DNA of 64,000 bases from Mycobacterium sp. ACS1612 (lineage in GTDB: Bacteria > Actinomycetota > Actinomycetes > Mycobacteriales > Mycobacteriaceae): NCBI RefSeq assembly GCF_001667505.1, contig NZ_LZHZ01000007.1:1-64000 (forward strand). The letters are read 5' to 3'. This document shows positions 43,945 to 51,622 of this stretch, piece by piece. A program made the translations under genes and the position numbers. Below the pieces are notes generated by a model. That model searched no databases. It was not told the origin of the DNA and was given only the letters and a program-made list of their open reading frames with translations. Every line of letters begins with the position of its first letter. The stretch's first letter is position 1.

Positions 43945-44306
43945 CGCTCCCAGGGCGCGGTTTCGCCCATCTTCTTGTAGTACTTGGCGAGGTGGCTCTT
44001 GACGCGGTCGACGTCATCCTTGGGCAGGTCGACACCGCCGCGGGCACCGTCCATGATCGCGCCCGCCGCCATCACACCGCGTGGCACCACCTCGAGCTTG
44101 CCGCCGACCACGTCGGCGATCAGCAGCTTGTAGGCGGTGAAATTGGTCTTCTTGTCGTTGTCGTACCAGACGTGTGCGTCGCGGTACTTCTCGTTGGGCT
44201 CCTCCTCGGCGCCCGCCCACTTGCGAACCCGTTTCTCCGCCGCGTCGCCGTCCCACTCACGGCCTCGATCAGCGAGTGGGAGGTCCTTGAATGCTGTTAC
44301 TGACAT
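43941..44306 (-). CDS. Stand-alone domain resembling the tail of phage prohead proteases
   Basis: 121 residues from the ATG at 44306. The order DLPLADRGREWDGDAAEKRV, then DAHVWYDNDKKTNFTAYKLL, VPRGVMAAGAIMDGARGGVD and HLAKYYKKMGETAPWE matches a domain I associate with phage head-maturation proteins, often fused to HK97-type proteases. Here it stands alone, without any other phage gene. Its role in a chromosomal setting is unknown. It overlaps the reactivase stop by 4 bases. Confidence 0.6.
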   Translation of the reverse strand: MSVTAFKDLPLADRGREWDGDAAEKRVRKWAGAEEEPNEKYRDAHVWYDNDKKTNFTAYKLLIADVVGGKLEVVPRGVMAAGAIMDGARGGVDLPKDDVDRVKSHLAKYYKKMGETAPWER

Positions 44307-44335
44307 ATGGGACGCGTGCCCGGTCAACCGGGGCG

Positions 44336-45640
44336 CTAAACCGAGAGGGCGGCCGCGAACTCGGTGCAGAACCAGTCGACGTCGGCGTCGGAGAACACCA
44401 GCGGGGGACGGATTTTCAGCACATTGCCATCGTGTCCACAGACACTGATCAGCACGTGTCGGTCGCGCATGGCGTTGACCAGCGCTCTGGCGCCCGCCCG
44501 GTCCGCTGCTTTGGATTCGGCGTCGGTGACGATCTCCACTCCGATGTACAACCCGGCGCCGCGCACCTCACCGATGGCGGGGTGGTTGGCGGCGATGCGT
44601 GACAATTCGGTACGCAGTGTCTGGCCTATGGTCGCCGCGTTGACCATCAGCCCTTCGTCCTCGATCACGTCAAGTACCGCCGCCGCGGCGGCGATGGACA
44701 CGGGGTTGCCGCCGTAGGTGTTGAAGTAGGGCACCCTGGACGCGAACGGCCACAACACGTGGTCACTGGCCGCCATCGCCGCGACTGGTATCCCGTTGCC
44801 CATCGGTTTGGCCATCGTGACGATGTCGGGGACGACGCCGTGCCTGCTGAATCCCCACATTGCGTCGCCTGTGCGGGCGAATCCGGCCTGCACCTCGTCG
44901 GCGATGAACACGCCGCCGTGCCGGTGCACGATGTCCACGGCGGACGCCAACACCGACGGGTCGGGATAGATGCCGTCGGAGGAGAACATCGAGTCGACGG
45001 CCAGACAGCTCAGCCGAATACCATTGCGGGACAGGTCATCTGCGGCCGATGCCACCTCGGCGGCGAAGCGTTCGGCGGCATCGGCGCTGCGATAGCTGTC
45101 GGGCGGCGACACCGTGCGCACGTGGGGACCCAGCGTGGTCGCGTCACCGAGTGACGGTGAAATGGCCATCACCGCAGCGGTGTTGCCGTGATACGCGTCG
45201 CGGGTGACGATGACGCCCCTCGCCTCGGTGAACATCCCGGCGACCCGCAACGCGAGGTCGTTGACCTCTGACCCGGTGCACGCGTACATCACCTGGCTGA
45301 TCCCGTCCGGCAGTGTGCCCAACAACCTCTCGGAGTAGTCGACGATGCCACGGTGCAGATACCGGCTGTGCGTGTTGAGCGTCGACATCTGACGTGCGAC
45401 CGCGTCGACCACACGCGGGTGCCCGTGCCCGACGCTGACCACGTTGTTGTACGCGTCCAGGTAGCGCACGCCGTCTGCGTCGAACACGTGGCTGCCCTGC
45501 CCACGGACTAGATGCACCGGCCTGTCGTAGAACAGCCGATTCGCAGGCCCGAGCACCCGTTCGCGCGCGGCGATCAACGGGTCCCGGTCGTCGCCGCCGC
45601 CGCGGTAGGCGTTGGAGTCCATGATGTTCGAGAAGCTCAT
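44336..45640 (-). CDS. Class III PLP enzyme, ethanolamine-phosphate phospho-lyase-like
   Basis: 434 residues. Class III fold close to the AGXT2L1/ETNPPL group: VRYLDAYNNVVSVGHGHPRV, NTHSRYLHRGIVDYSERLLG, DAYHGNTAAVMAIS, FIADEVQAGFARTGDAMWGF and PLP Lys in VTMAKPMGNGIPVAAM. ETNPPL enzymes split ethanolamine phosphate to acetaldehyde, ammonia and phosphate. With an aminoalcohol kinase in the locus this could process ethanolamine or aminopropanol phosphate. The reading direction opposes the dehydratase operon. Confidence 0.82.
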   Translation of the reverse strand: MSFSNIMDSNAYRGGGDDRDPLIAARERVLGPANRLFYDRPVHLVRGQGSHVFDADGVRYLDAYNNVVSVGHGHPRVVDAVARQMSTLNTHSRYLHRGIVDYSERLLGTLPDGISQVMYACTGSEVNDLALRVAGMFTEARGVIVTRDAYHGNTAAVMAISPSLGDATTLGPHVRTVSPPDSYRSADAAERFAAEVASAADDLSRNGIRLSCLAVDSMFSSDGIYPDPSVLASAVDIVHRHGGVFIADEVQAGFARTGDAMWGFSRHGVVPDIVTMAKPMGNGIPVAAMAASDHVLWPFASRVPYFNTYGGNPVSIAAAAAVLDVIEDEGLMVNAATIGQTLRTELSRIAANHPAIGEVRGAGLYIGVEIVTDAESKAADRAGARALVNAMRDRHVLISVCGHDGNVLKIRPPLVFSDADVDWFCTEFAAALSV

Positions 45641-45704
45641 TGCGCATCAGTGTCGCGTATTCGGTCGATCAGCGCTGCCGACGATCACAGGAATCGACGG
45701 AAGG

Positions 45705-45728
45705 GTTAATTGGACTAGTCGCCGGGTA
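45705..45728 (+). promoter_or_regulatory. SigF-type promoter candidate
   Basis: GGTTA, 15 bases, GGGTA. Mycobacterial SigF promoters follow GTTT-N15-17-GGGTA; only the last base of the -35 box differs. It lies 88 bases before the first mini membrane protein gene. Confidence 0.5.
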
Positions 45729-45815
45729 GTCCCTTGTCATGCGAGGAGCGAAGGCGGCGATCTCACCCGTTGCGCTTCGCCGGTTCTCGATCCTCAGTAG
45801 GTAAGGAGGGTCATC

Positions 45816-46025
45816 GTGGGTGTTCTCAATCGCCTGCTCGGTGTGGTTCTCGGAATTCTCGGTGCGGTCCTCGGCGTCGTGCTCGGCGTCGTTGCGGCGC
45901 TGGTGTGGTTGGTGGGTGCCGTCCTGTGCGTGACGGTGCTCCTGATTCCGCTCGGTATCCCGGTGATGAAACTCGGGTCCCGACTGTTCAGTCTCGCCGG
46001 CGACATGATGCATATCGGCGGCTGA
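45816..46025 (+). CDS. Mini membrane protein, gas vesicle neighbour
   Basis: 69 residues from a GTG with AAGGAGG upstream. Two hydrophobic stretches rich in Val, Leu and Gly (LGVVLGILGAVLGVVLGVVA and LVGAVLCVTVLLIPLGIPVM). The second contains LCVTVLLIPLGIP, shared with the next protein, so the two are tandem paralogues. Function unknown; such proteins tend to precede actinobacterial gas vesicle clusters. Confidence 0.7.
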   Translation: MGVLNRLLGVVLGILGAVLGVVLGVVAALVWLVGAVLCVTVLLIPLGIPVMKLGSRLFSLAGDMMHIGG

Positions 46026-46026
46026 G

Positions 46027-46329
46027 ATGCGACTGCTACGAGGGCTGCTCGGCGCGCTGCTGTGGATCGTCGCGGCGGTGCTCGGACTGCTCGGCGTGGT
46101 GCTCTGCGTGACAGTGATCCTGCTTCCGCTGGGCATCCCCCTGCTGATTCTGGCGCGGCGACTGCTGACCAGGGCCGTGCAACTGATGCTTCCGCGCTCG
46201 CTGGCGCATCCCGTCGACGAGATCACGAAGACGGCGAAGAAGAAGGGGCGCAAAGCCAAAGCCCTCACTTCGTCCACCGCAACCGACGTCGGCAAGAAGG
46301 CCCGCAAGCTTCGCAGGCGCGTGGCCTGA
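46027..46329 (+). CDS. Mini membrane protein, paralogue of the previous gene
   Basis: 100 residues starting one base after the previous stop. The first 45 residues repeat the neighbour's plan, including VLCVTVILLPLGIPLLIL; a basic tail of about 40 residues follows (ITKTAKKKGRKAKALTSS, KKARKLRRRVA), which would lie in the cytoplasm and could touch nucleic acid or acidic proteins. Confidence 0.7.
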   Translation: MRLLRGLLGALLWIVAAVLGLLGVVLCVTVILLPLGIPLLILARRLLTRAVQLMLPRSLAHPVDEITKTAKKKGRKAKALTSSTATDVGKKARKLRRRVA

Positions 46330-46712
46330 GCCAAATTTCGTTTTCGCCCGTGCGGTACGGGCGTCATCGTCGTGCCCGCTGCCAAAGTTGTCGGCAGGCG
46401 CGAGTTCTGGCGAATTTCGACGATTGCGTCGCGCAGTCACTTTGACACGGTAATTAGCTAAGCGAACTCGGGTGCGCCCCGATACCGGTATGACGCACAG
46501 CACATACGCCAAGGTAGCTACGAGTGCGGGTTTGCAAAAACTTACGCCCGCGCAGAAACGCATATTTACCTGTGGTTTTACGCGGTTAGGAACTGGCGGC
46601 GTGGGGTAGAGCAGGTGTCATACAACGGCTGCGGCCGCGGAGGGATCGAGGGGTGCTCCGCAGGTTCGGGCCGGAGGTAACGGTCGTTTGAAGAATGGAA
46701 GGGAGCGACATC
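46330..46712. other. Non-coding stretch before the gas vesicle cluster
   Basis: About 380 bases without a supported gene. It holds the SigF-type promoter candidate at 46585-46608 and a GC-poorer segment around 46430-46580. The remainder, from about 46610 to 46712, would be a 5' leader of roughly 100 bases ending in the ribosome site GGGAG at 46701. Confidence 0.6.
46585..46608 (+). promoter_or_regulatory. SigF-type promoter candidate of the gas vesicle cluster
   Basis: GTTA at 46585-46588, 15 bases, GGGTA at 46604-46608; the preceding base makes GGTTA. Same boxes and spacing as the copy at 45.7 kb. The first gene of the cluster begins about 105 bases further on. Confidence 0.5.
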
Positions 46713-47507
46713 GTGTCGAACGGAGCAAAGGTTGCGCTCGCAGTAGGAGCGGGCTATCTACTCGGCCGGACGAGGAAAATGCGGATCGCCATGATGTTGG
46801 CGGCGGCAGGAGTCACCGGGAAATTCCCGGCCAGGCCGGCCGAACTACTCGGCCAAGGACTGAAGACTCTCGGAGCCACCGACCAACTGCGCGATCTGAC
46901 CGACCAGTTGCGTGGTGAGGTGCTGACCGCCGCCAAGGCGGCCGCTGTCGCCGCGGCGACCAACCGCGTGGACGCCCTCAATGATCGACTGCAGGGTGTC
47001 GTGCCGACGGAGGAGGTCGGTCGCACAGCGGGATCCGCCGTCAGCGGCCTGACATCGGGGGTCACCGGGCGCGGTCGGCGGCGCCGTGAGGACGAGTACG
47101 ACGACGAAGACAACTACGACGACGAAGAACCGTTGGACGTCGACGAAGAGGACCTCGAGGACGAGGACGACGAAGACAGCTACGACGACGAAGCTTTGGA
47201 CGAAGACGACCTCGACGAGGCCGATGAAGACGTCGACGACGAACAAGACGAGGACGTCGAAGAAGACGAGGGCGCCGAACAAGATGTCGACGCCGAACAA
47301 GACGAGGACGCCGAACAAGACGAGGACGCCGATCTCGACGAGGAGCCCGAACCTGTCCGCAGGCGGGCGTCGAGGAAGGCGTCGGCGCCGCGTGCGTCAA
47401 CCCGCCGCAGGAGTACGGGCGGTGACGGACAGGCATCCAAGGCGCCGACCCGCCGAGGGCGGGCCGCCACGGCTACTAAGCGCGCTCCGGTGCGCCGAGG
47501 CAGGTGA
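46713..47507 (+). CDS. Charge-segregated acidic/basic protein at head of gas vesicle cluster
   Basis: 264 residues from the GTG at 46713, chosen for GGGAG 8 bases upstream; an ATG at 46695 is in frame. Parts in order: hydrophobic N-terminus (KVALAVGAGYLLGRTRK), helical region to about 125, a run of about 100 residues almost purely Asp/Glu with Tyr, and a basic C-terminus ([39 protein letters not shown]). Three 18-base tandem repeats encode AEQDxDAEQDEDAEQDED. The N-terminus resembles gas vesicle-associated proteins of actinobacteria. Function unknown. Confidence 0.65.
   Translation: MSNGAKVALAVGAGYLLGRTRKMRIAMMLAAAGVTGKFPARPAELLGQGLKTLGATDQLRDLTDQLRGEVLTAAKAAAVAAATNRVDALNDRLQGVVPTEEVGRTAGSAVSGLTSGVTGRGRRRREDEYDDEDNYDDEEPLDVDEEDLEDEDDEDSYDDEALDEDDLDEADEDVDDEQDEDVEEDEGAEQDVDAEQDEDAEQDEDADLDEEPEPVRRRASRKASAPRASTRRRSTGGDGQASKAPTRRGRAATATKRAPVRRGR
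47274..47327 (+). repeat. Tandem 18-bp repeat, three units
   Basis: Three head-to-tail copies of a unit GCCGAACAAGACGAGGAC, the last two identical and the first with two changes. Within the acidic part of the preceding entry; each adds AEQDED-type residues. Likely length-variable between strains. Confidence 0.85.
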
Positions 47508-47512
47508 TCGAA

Positions 47513-48544
47513 ATGGCCAAGCAGGCAACAAGTACACGACAAAAGAAGGCGACGCCCAAGCCGTCGGCGAACGGGTCCAGCCCCTTGCAGGATTCGATTC
47601 AGCGACTGGCCGGATCCATGACCGACCGCGCGGTGGGCTCGCTTTCTGAGCGGCTCACCGGAGCCTCGGGCCGGCTCAGCGATTTCGCCCAGAACGGCGG
47701 CTCGTCAGGAGGTCTACTGTCCGCGGTCACCGGCGTCGACAGTCTTTCCTCGCCGGTCAAAACAGCCCTGCGCACGGGCCTTGGCGGCGCCACGGGCAAG
47801 GTCAAGGACTCCGTCAAGGGGTTGAAGGACTCGGTCACCGACGCGATCGGAGGTAAAGGCGGAAAAGGCGGCGGCGGCAAGATCAAAGTCACCAACATCG
47901 TCGAGGAGATCGACGTTGGGGTTCCGGTCGACGTGGCCTATCAGCAGTGGACGCAGTTCGCCGAATTCCCGAAGTTCATGAAGAAGGTCGAACAGGTCGA
48001 GCAGATCTCTGATGAGAAGCTTCGGTGGAAAGCGCAGGTATTCCTGTCCCACCGGTCATGGGAGTCGACGATCGTCGAACAGGTTCCCAACGACAGGATC
48101 GTGTGGAAGTCCAAGGGCGACAAGGGATATGTCGACGGGGCGATCACCTTCCACGAGCTGGCGCCGGACTTGACCCGCGTGGTGGTCGTTCTCGAATACC
48201 ATCCGCAGGGCTTGTTCGAAAAAACGGGAAATCTCTGGCGCGCGCAGGGGCGACGAGTCCGACTGGAACTCAAGCACTTTCAACGCAAGGTGATGACGGA
48301 CACCGTGCTGCACGCCGACGAAGTCGAGGGGTGGCGAGGTGAGATCCGCGATGGCGAGGTCGTCTCCAATGATGAATCGCCGGATCGGAAGACCGCTGAG
48401 AAGCCCAAGCGCAGGCCGCAGAAGGCCGCCGCCCGCAGCAAGACCGGCGAATCGAAACCGACCCGATCCAGATCCCGAACAACGCAATCACGGTCGACGT
48501 CGGGTCAGCGACGCTCACCGGCCAGGAAGGCGGCCCGATCATGA
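47513..48544 (+). CDS. SRPBCC-domain gas vesicle cluster protein
   Basis: 343 residues from the ATG at 47513. The stretch AGGTGATC before it matches the anti-Shine-Dalgarno sequence; a GTG at 47504 overlapping the upstream stop is the alternative. A basic/Ser-rich and Gly-rich N-terminus of about 125 residues is followed by a polyketide cyclase/START-like domain ([54 protein letters not shown]). The last 70 residues are basic and Ser/Arg-rich. Proteins of this design are regular members of actinobacterial gas vesicle clusters; the START domain may bind a lipid or hydrophobic shell segment. Confidence 0.78.
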   Translation: MAKQATSTRQKKATPKPSANGSSPLQDSIQRLAGSMTDRAVGSLSERLTGASGRLSDFAQNGGSSGGLLSAVTGVDSLSSPVKTALRTGLGGATGKVKDSVKGLKDSVTDAIGGKGGKGGGGKIKVTNIVEEIDVGVPVDVAYQQWTQFAEFPKFMKKVEQVEQISDEKLRWKAQVFLSHRSWESTIVEQVPNDRIVWKSKGDKGYVDGAITFHELAPDLTRVVVVLEYHPQGLFEKTGNLWRAQGRRVRLELKHFQRKVMTDTVLHADEVEGWRGEIRDGEVVSNDESPDRKTAEKPKRRPQKAAARSKTGESKPTRSRSRTTQSRSTSGQRRSPARKAARS

Positions 48545-48951
48545 CCACAGCTATTCAACCCGCCGGTGGCGGTGACGCAGGCGGCGGCTCGAGCTCCAGC
48601 AGCCTGGCCGACGTCATCGACACCATCCTCGACAAGGGTCTGGTCATCGACGCCTACGTCAGGGTTTCGCTGGTGGGTATCGAGATCTTGACCGTCGACG
48701 CACGCGTCGTGGTCGCCAGTGTCGACACGTATCTGCGGTTCGCCGAAGCGGTGAATCGGCTCGACATCTCGAAGCAGGACTCGAAGCCAGGCCTCACCGA
48801 TCTGGTCGGCGAGGTGACCGAAGGCGGCGCGAAGCACAAGACGAAGGGTGCCTTGGAAGCCGCGGGTGAGAAACTCGGTGACCTCCTCGGCGAGGCGAAA
48901 TCGTCGCAGCGGGAGCGGGCGCCGCGCCGCGCACACCGGAGGGAGGAGTGA
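48541..48951 (+). CDS. gvpA: Gas vesicle structural protein GvpA
   Basis: 136 residues; ATGA overlap with the previous stop. The GvpA core, [20 protein letters not shown] then [20 protein letters not shown], spans about residues 21-70. Unusually, it has a Gly/Ser-rich N-terminal lead of about 20 residues and a charged C-terminal extension of about 60 residues ([30 protein letters not shown]). Forms the ribs of the gas vesicle wall. Confidence 0.9.
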   Translation: MTTAIQPAGGGDAGGGSSSSSLADVIDTILDKGLVIDAYVRVSLVGIEILTVDARVVVASVDTYLRFAEAVNRLDISKQDSKPGLTDLVGEVTEGGAKHKTKGALEAAGEKLGDLLGEAKSSQRERAPRRAHRREE

Positions 48952-48953
48952 TC

Positions 48954-49715
48954 ATGGCTGACAAGGCGACCGCCGTCTACGTGTACGGGATCGTGCCCGC
49001 AGACGTGGAAGTCGAAGAACATGCGCAAGGCGTCGGCGATCCGCCCGCATCGGTGGAGGTGATCCGCGAAGGCGACATCGCCGCACTGGTGAGCTCCGTG
49101 CCCACCGACAAGCCGCTGGGCAAACCGGAATGCCTACGAGCGCATGCCCGGTTGCTCGACGGAACGGCCGCAGTGGCGCCGGTGTTGCCGATGCGCTTCG
49201 GTGCCGTGATGAGCGATGAGGAGTCCGTCGCGGAGGAACTACTCAAGGCGAACCACGACGAGTTCGCCGAGGCGCTGCGCGCACTCGAGGGCCACGCGGA
49301 GTACATTGTGAAGGGCCGCTATGACGAGGACAGCATTCTGCGCGAGGTGATCGCGGAAAGCGCTGAGGCGCAGAAACTTCGCGACAAGATGGCAGGTATG
49401 TCCGAAGACGCCTCCCGGCAGGCGCGGATGGCGCTCGGCGAAGTCGTCGTCAAGGCGCTCGACGCGAAGCGGGCAGCGGATACCGACGCGGCGGTCGAAG
49501 CGCTCGGTGACTTGGCGAAGCAGGTGAACGTGCGGCAGCCGACACACGAACTGGACGCGGTGAACATCGCCCTGCTCGCCGAGGTCGACCGGCAAGAAGA
49601 GCTGCAGGACAAAGTCGACGAGTTGGCCGAAAGCTGGGGCGGCAGAGTGGAACTCCACATGCTGGGACCCTTGGCGGCGTATGACTTCGTTGTCACTCGC
49701 AAACCGGTGGGCTGA
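48954..49715 (+). CDS. gvpF: Gas vesicle protein GvpF/GvpL family
   Basis: 253 residues from the ATG at 48954 with GGAGGAG 5 bases upstream; a GTG two codons earlier overlaps gvpA. N-terminal ferredoxin-like part (ATAVYVYGIVPADVEVEE, GDIAALVSSVPT), then VAPVLPMRFGAVMSDEESV, and the C-terminal LHMLGPLAAYDFV. GvpF binds GvpA and delivers or nucleates it during assembly. One of two family members here. Confidence 0.9.
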   Translation: MADKATAVYVYGIVPADVEVEEHAQGVGDPPASVEVIREGDIAALVSSVPTDKPLGKPECLRAHARLLDGTAAVAPVLPMRFGAVMSDEESVAEELLKANHDEFAEALRALEGHAEYIVKGRYDEDSILREVIAESAEAQKLRDKMAGMSEDASRQARMALGEVVVKALDAKRAADTDAAVEALGDLAKQVNVRQPTHELDAVNIALLAEVDRQEELQDKVDELAESWGGRVELHMLGPLAAYDFVVTRKPVG

Positions 49716-49716
49716 C

Positions 49717-49974
49717 ATGGGTATCGTCTCGTCGTTGTTCACCTGGCCACTGCTGCCGGTGCGCGGCGTCATTGCCCTCGGCGAACTGATCGAGCGACAG
49801 GTCAACCAGGAGTTGCACGATCCTGCTCGGACCCGACGTCAGCTCGAGGAGCTCGAAGAAGCCCGCCAGCGTGGCGAGATCACCGAAGAACAGGAGCGCC
49901 AAGCGCAGGAACAAATTCTGGCAGAACGTATTTCGCCGCGTATGGCGCGCGACGCACCGGATGAGGACGGATGA
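49717..49974 (+). CDS. gvpG: Gas vesicle protein GvpG
   Basis: 85 residues from the ATG at 49717, one base after the gvpF stop. GIVSSLFTWPLLPVRGVIAL at the front and a helical ARTRRQLEELEEARQRGEIT EEQ-type rear are characteristic of GvpG. A small accessory protein needed for vesicle assembly. Confidence 0.88.
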   Translation: MGIVSSLFTWPLLPVRGVIALGELIERQVNQELHDPARTRRQLEELEEARQRGEITEEQERQAQEQILAERISPRMARDAPDEDG

Positions 49975-50282
49975 GGACGATGGCCCAACGTACACGACAA
50001 GCCGAGCAACCGCCGTTGAGCGCGCGGGATGCTGCGGAAGCGGCGAAGGAGTACATCACCGAACTGAACGGCATGGACCCCACCGCGATGACGTCGGTCG
50101 AAATGACGGACCAGGACGGTTGGGTGGTGGAATTCGAGGTGATCGAGGACCGCCGGATCCCCTCGTCGTCGGACGTGCTCGCGCTCTACGAGGTCGAGTT
50201 GGACGCCGACGGAGAACTCTTGGGGTTCCGCAGAACCCAGCGCTATCTGCGGGGCCAGACCAGGGGAGGTGAGGGCAGGTGA
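49971..50282 (+). CDS. gvpO: Gas vesicle protein GvpO
   Basis: 103 residues; ATG at 49971 overlaps the gvpG stop, and a second ATG at 49980 is also possible. The domain AAEAAKEYITELNGMDPTAM, then DGWVVEFEVIEDRRIPSSSD and VLALYEVELDADGELLGF, is that of GvpO, a regulator or accessory factor in archaeal and actinobacterial vesicle formation. Confidence 0.9.
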   Translation: MRTMAQRTRQAEQPPLSARDAAEAAKEYITELNGMDPTAMTSVEMTDQDGWVVEFEVIEDRRIPSSSDVLALYEVELDADGELLGFRRTQRYLRGQTRGGEGR

Positions 50283-50653
50283 CGATCGGGGACGACAGCC
50301 TGGTTCCCCGCGGCGGCTACTCGAGCGGCGTCGCGAGCCCGCAGTCGGCCAACCTCGCCGACATTCTGGAGCGGGTGCTGGACAAGGGGATAGTCATCGC
50401 CGGCGACATCAAGGTCAATCTGCTCGACATCGAGCTGTTGACGATCAAGCTGCGTCTGGTCATCGCCTCTCTCGACACCGCGAGGGAGGTCGGCATCGAC
50501 TGGTGGGAGAACGACCCCTGGCTCACCGGCAGGAAGACCGATCTGCAACTCGAGAACGAGCAACTGAGGGCCAGAATCGAGCGACTGGAACAGGGCAACG
50601 GGCAACGTCGCGAGGTGCGGGCGCGACCGGCGGAGTACACCGATGAGCGCTGA
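50279..50653 (+). CDS. gvpJ: Gas vesicle protein GvpJ (GvpA family)
   Basis: 124 residues from a GTG overlapping gvpO by 4 bases. GvpA-like core: LADILERVLDKGIVIAGDIK, NLLDIELLTIKLRLVIASLD, then VGIDWWENDPWL, typical of GvpJ, and a helical C-terminus (LQLENEQLRARIERLEQG). Thought to act in tip nucleation rather than wall building. Confidence 0.88.
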   Translation: MTIGDDSLVPRGGYSSGVASPQSANLADILERVLDKGIVIAGDIKVNLLDIELLTIKLRLVIASLDTAREVGIDWWENDPWLTGRKTDLQLENEQLRARIERLEQGNGQRREVRARPAEYTDER

Positions 50654-51419
50654 CGCCGTCTGGGTCTACGCGATCACCCACGACGACTGGGCCGAGGATC
50701 GGCTGACCGGATTGCGAGGCGTGGACTCCGAACGGGTCCACCGGGTGGTGGCCGCCGGGCTTGCCGCCGTCGTCGGCGCTGTCAGCCTCGACGAGTTCGG
50801 TGAAGAGGCGTTGCGCCGCAACCTGGAAGACCTCGATTGGGTGGCGCAGAAGGCGCGCGCGCACGACGCGGTGATCACCGCGGTGGCCGAGATCGCGGCC
50901 GTGATTCCCGTGCGGATGGCCACCGTGTATCTGGACGACGATCGAGTCCGCGAACTGCTGGCCGACCGCCACGCAGCGTTCGAGCAGACATTGAGCCGAT
51001 TGACAGGCCGCGCCGAAGTGGGCGTCAAGATATATGCCGATCCGAAGCAGCTGCTGGCCCAGAACGCGGGACAGCAACACAATGGAACACGCACGGGCAC
51101 AGCTTATTTGATGCGTCGTCGCCGGGAATTGGCGTCGCGCGAGGAGGTGTGCCAGGCCGCGGCTGCCGAAGCGGACCGCATCCACGCCACATTGATGCGC
51201 TACGCCGTCGACGGTAAACGCAAACCACCACCGGACCGCAGCCTGTCCGGCAGGGATGACCTCACCGTGCTCAACGGCACCTACCTCGTCGACTCCGATG
51301 CTGTCGCGCTGTTCCGCGAAACCGTGGTGGCACTGGCGATGTCGACCGACAGGTTGACCATGGAAACGACGGGGCCATGGCCGCCGTACTCGTTCGCAGG
51401 CGAAACGGTGACCCAATGA
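50643..51419 (+). CDS. gvpL: Gas vesicle protein GvpL (GvpF/L family)
   Basis: 258 residues; its start overlaps gvpJ by 11 bases in another frame. Pattern: DAVWVYAITHDDW, GLAAVVGAVSLDEFGEEALR, AVIPVRMATVYLDDDRVREL, and the closing TTGPWPPYSFAG. The second GvpF/L protein of the cluster. Probably forms complexes with the other accessory Gvp proteins. Confidence 0.88.
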   Translation: MSADAVWVYAITHDDWAEDRLTGLRGVDSERVHRVVAAGLAAVVGAVSLDEFGEEALRRNLEDLDWVAQKARAHDAVITAVAEIAAVIPVRMATVYLDDDRVRELLADRHAAFEQTLSRLTGRAEVGVKIYADPKQLLAQNAGQQHNGTRTGTAYLMRRRRELASREEVCQAAAAEADRIHATLMRYAVDGKRKPPPDRSLSGRDDLTVLNGTYLVDSDAVALFRETVVALAMSTDRLTMETTGPWPPYSFAGETVTQ

Positions 51420-51622
51420 CCGAAGTGCTTCCCGCGCAGCAGGATCGGCGCATCGCGCTGGTGGACCTGCTAGACCGCGTGCTGGCAGGCGGCGTCGTGA
51501 TCACCGGTGAGGTGGTGCTGTCCGTCGCCGACGTGGATCTGGTGGTGATCTCATTGCGCACGCTCATCTCGTCGGTCAGCTCGTTGTTGTCCGAAGAGGA
51601 AACGCCGGAGGGTCAGCGATGA
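51416..51622 (+). CDS. gvpS: Small GvpA-family protein (GvpS/GvpM type)
   Basis: 68 residues from the ATG at 51416 (4-base overlap). Reduced GvpA core: LVDLLDRVLAGGVVITGEVV, LSVADVDLVVISLRTLISSV. It lacks the extensions of the two larger GvpA paralogues. In Streptomyces clusters the gene in this place is called gvpS; gvpM is the name used elsewhere. Confidence 0.8.
   Translation: MTEVLPAQQDRRIALVDLLDRVLAGGVVITGEVVLSVADVDLVVISLRTLISSVSSLLSEEETPEGQR

Noticed and set aside
47086..47649. Rightward frame made of Thr/Lys repeats inside the acidic protein gene
   Set aside because: A shifted reading of the Asp/Glu codon run (GAC/GAA read as ACG/AAG); the in-frame gene has the start site and C-terminal basic tail.
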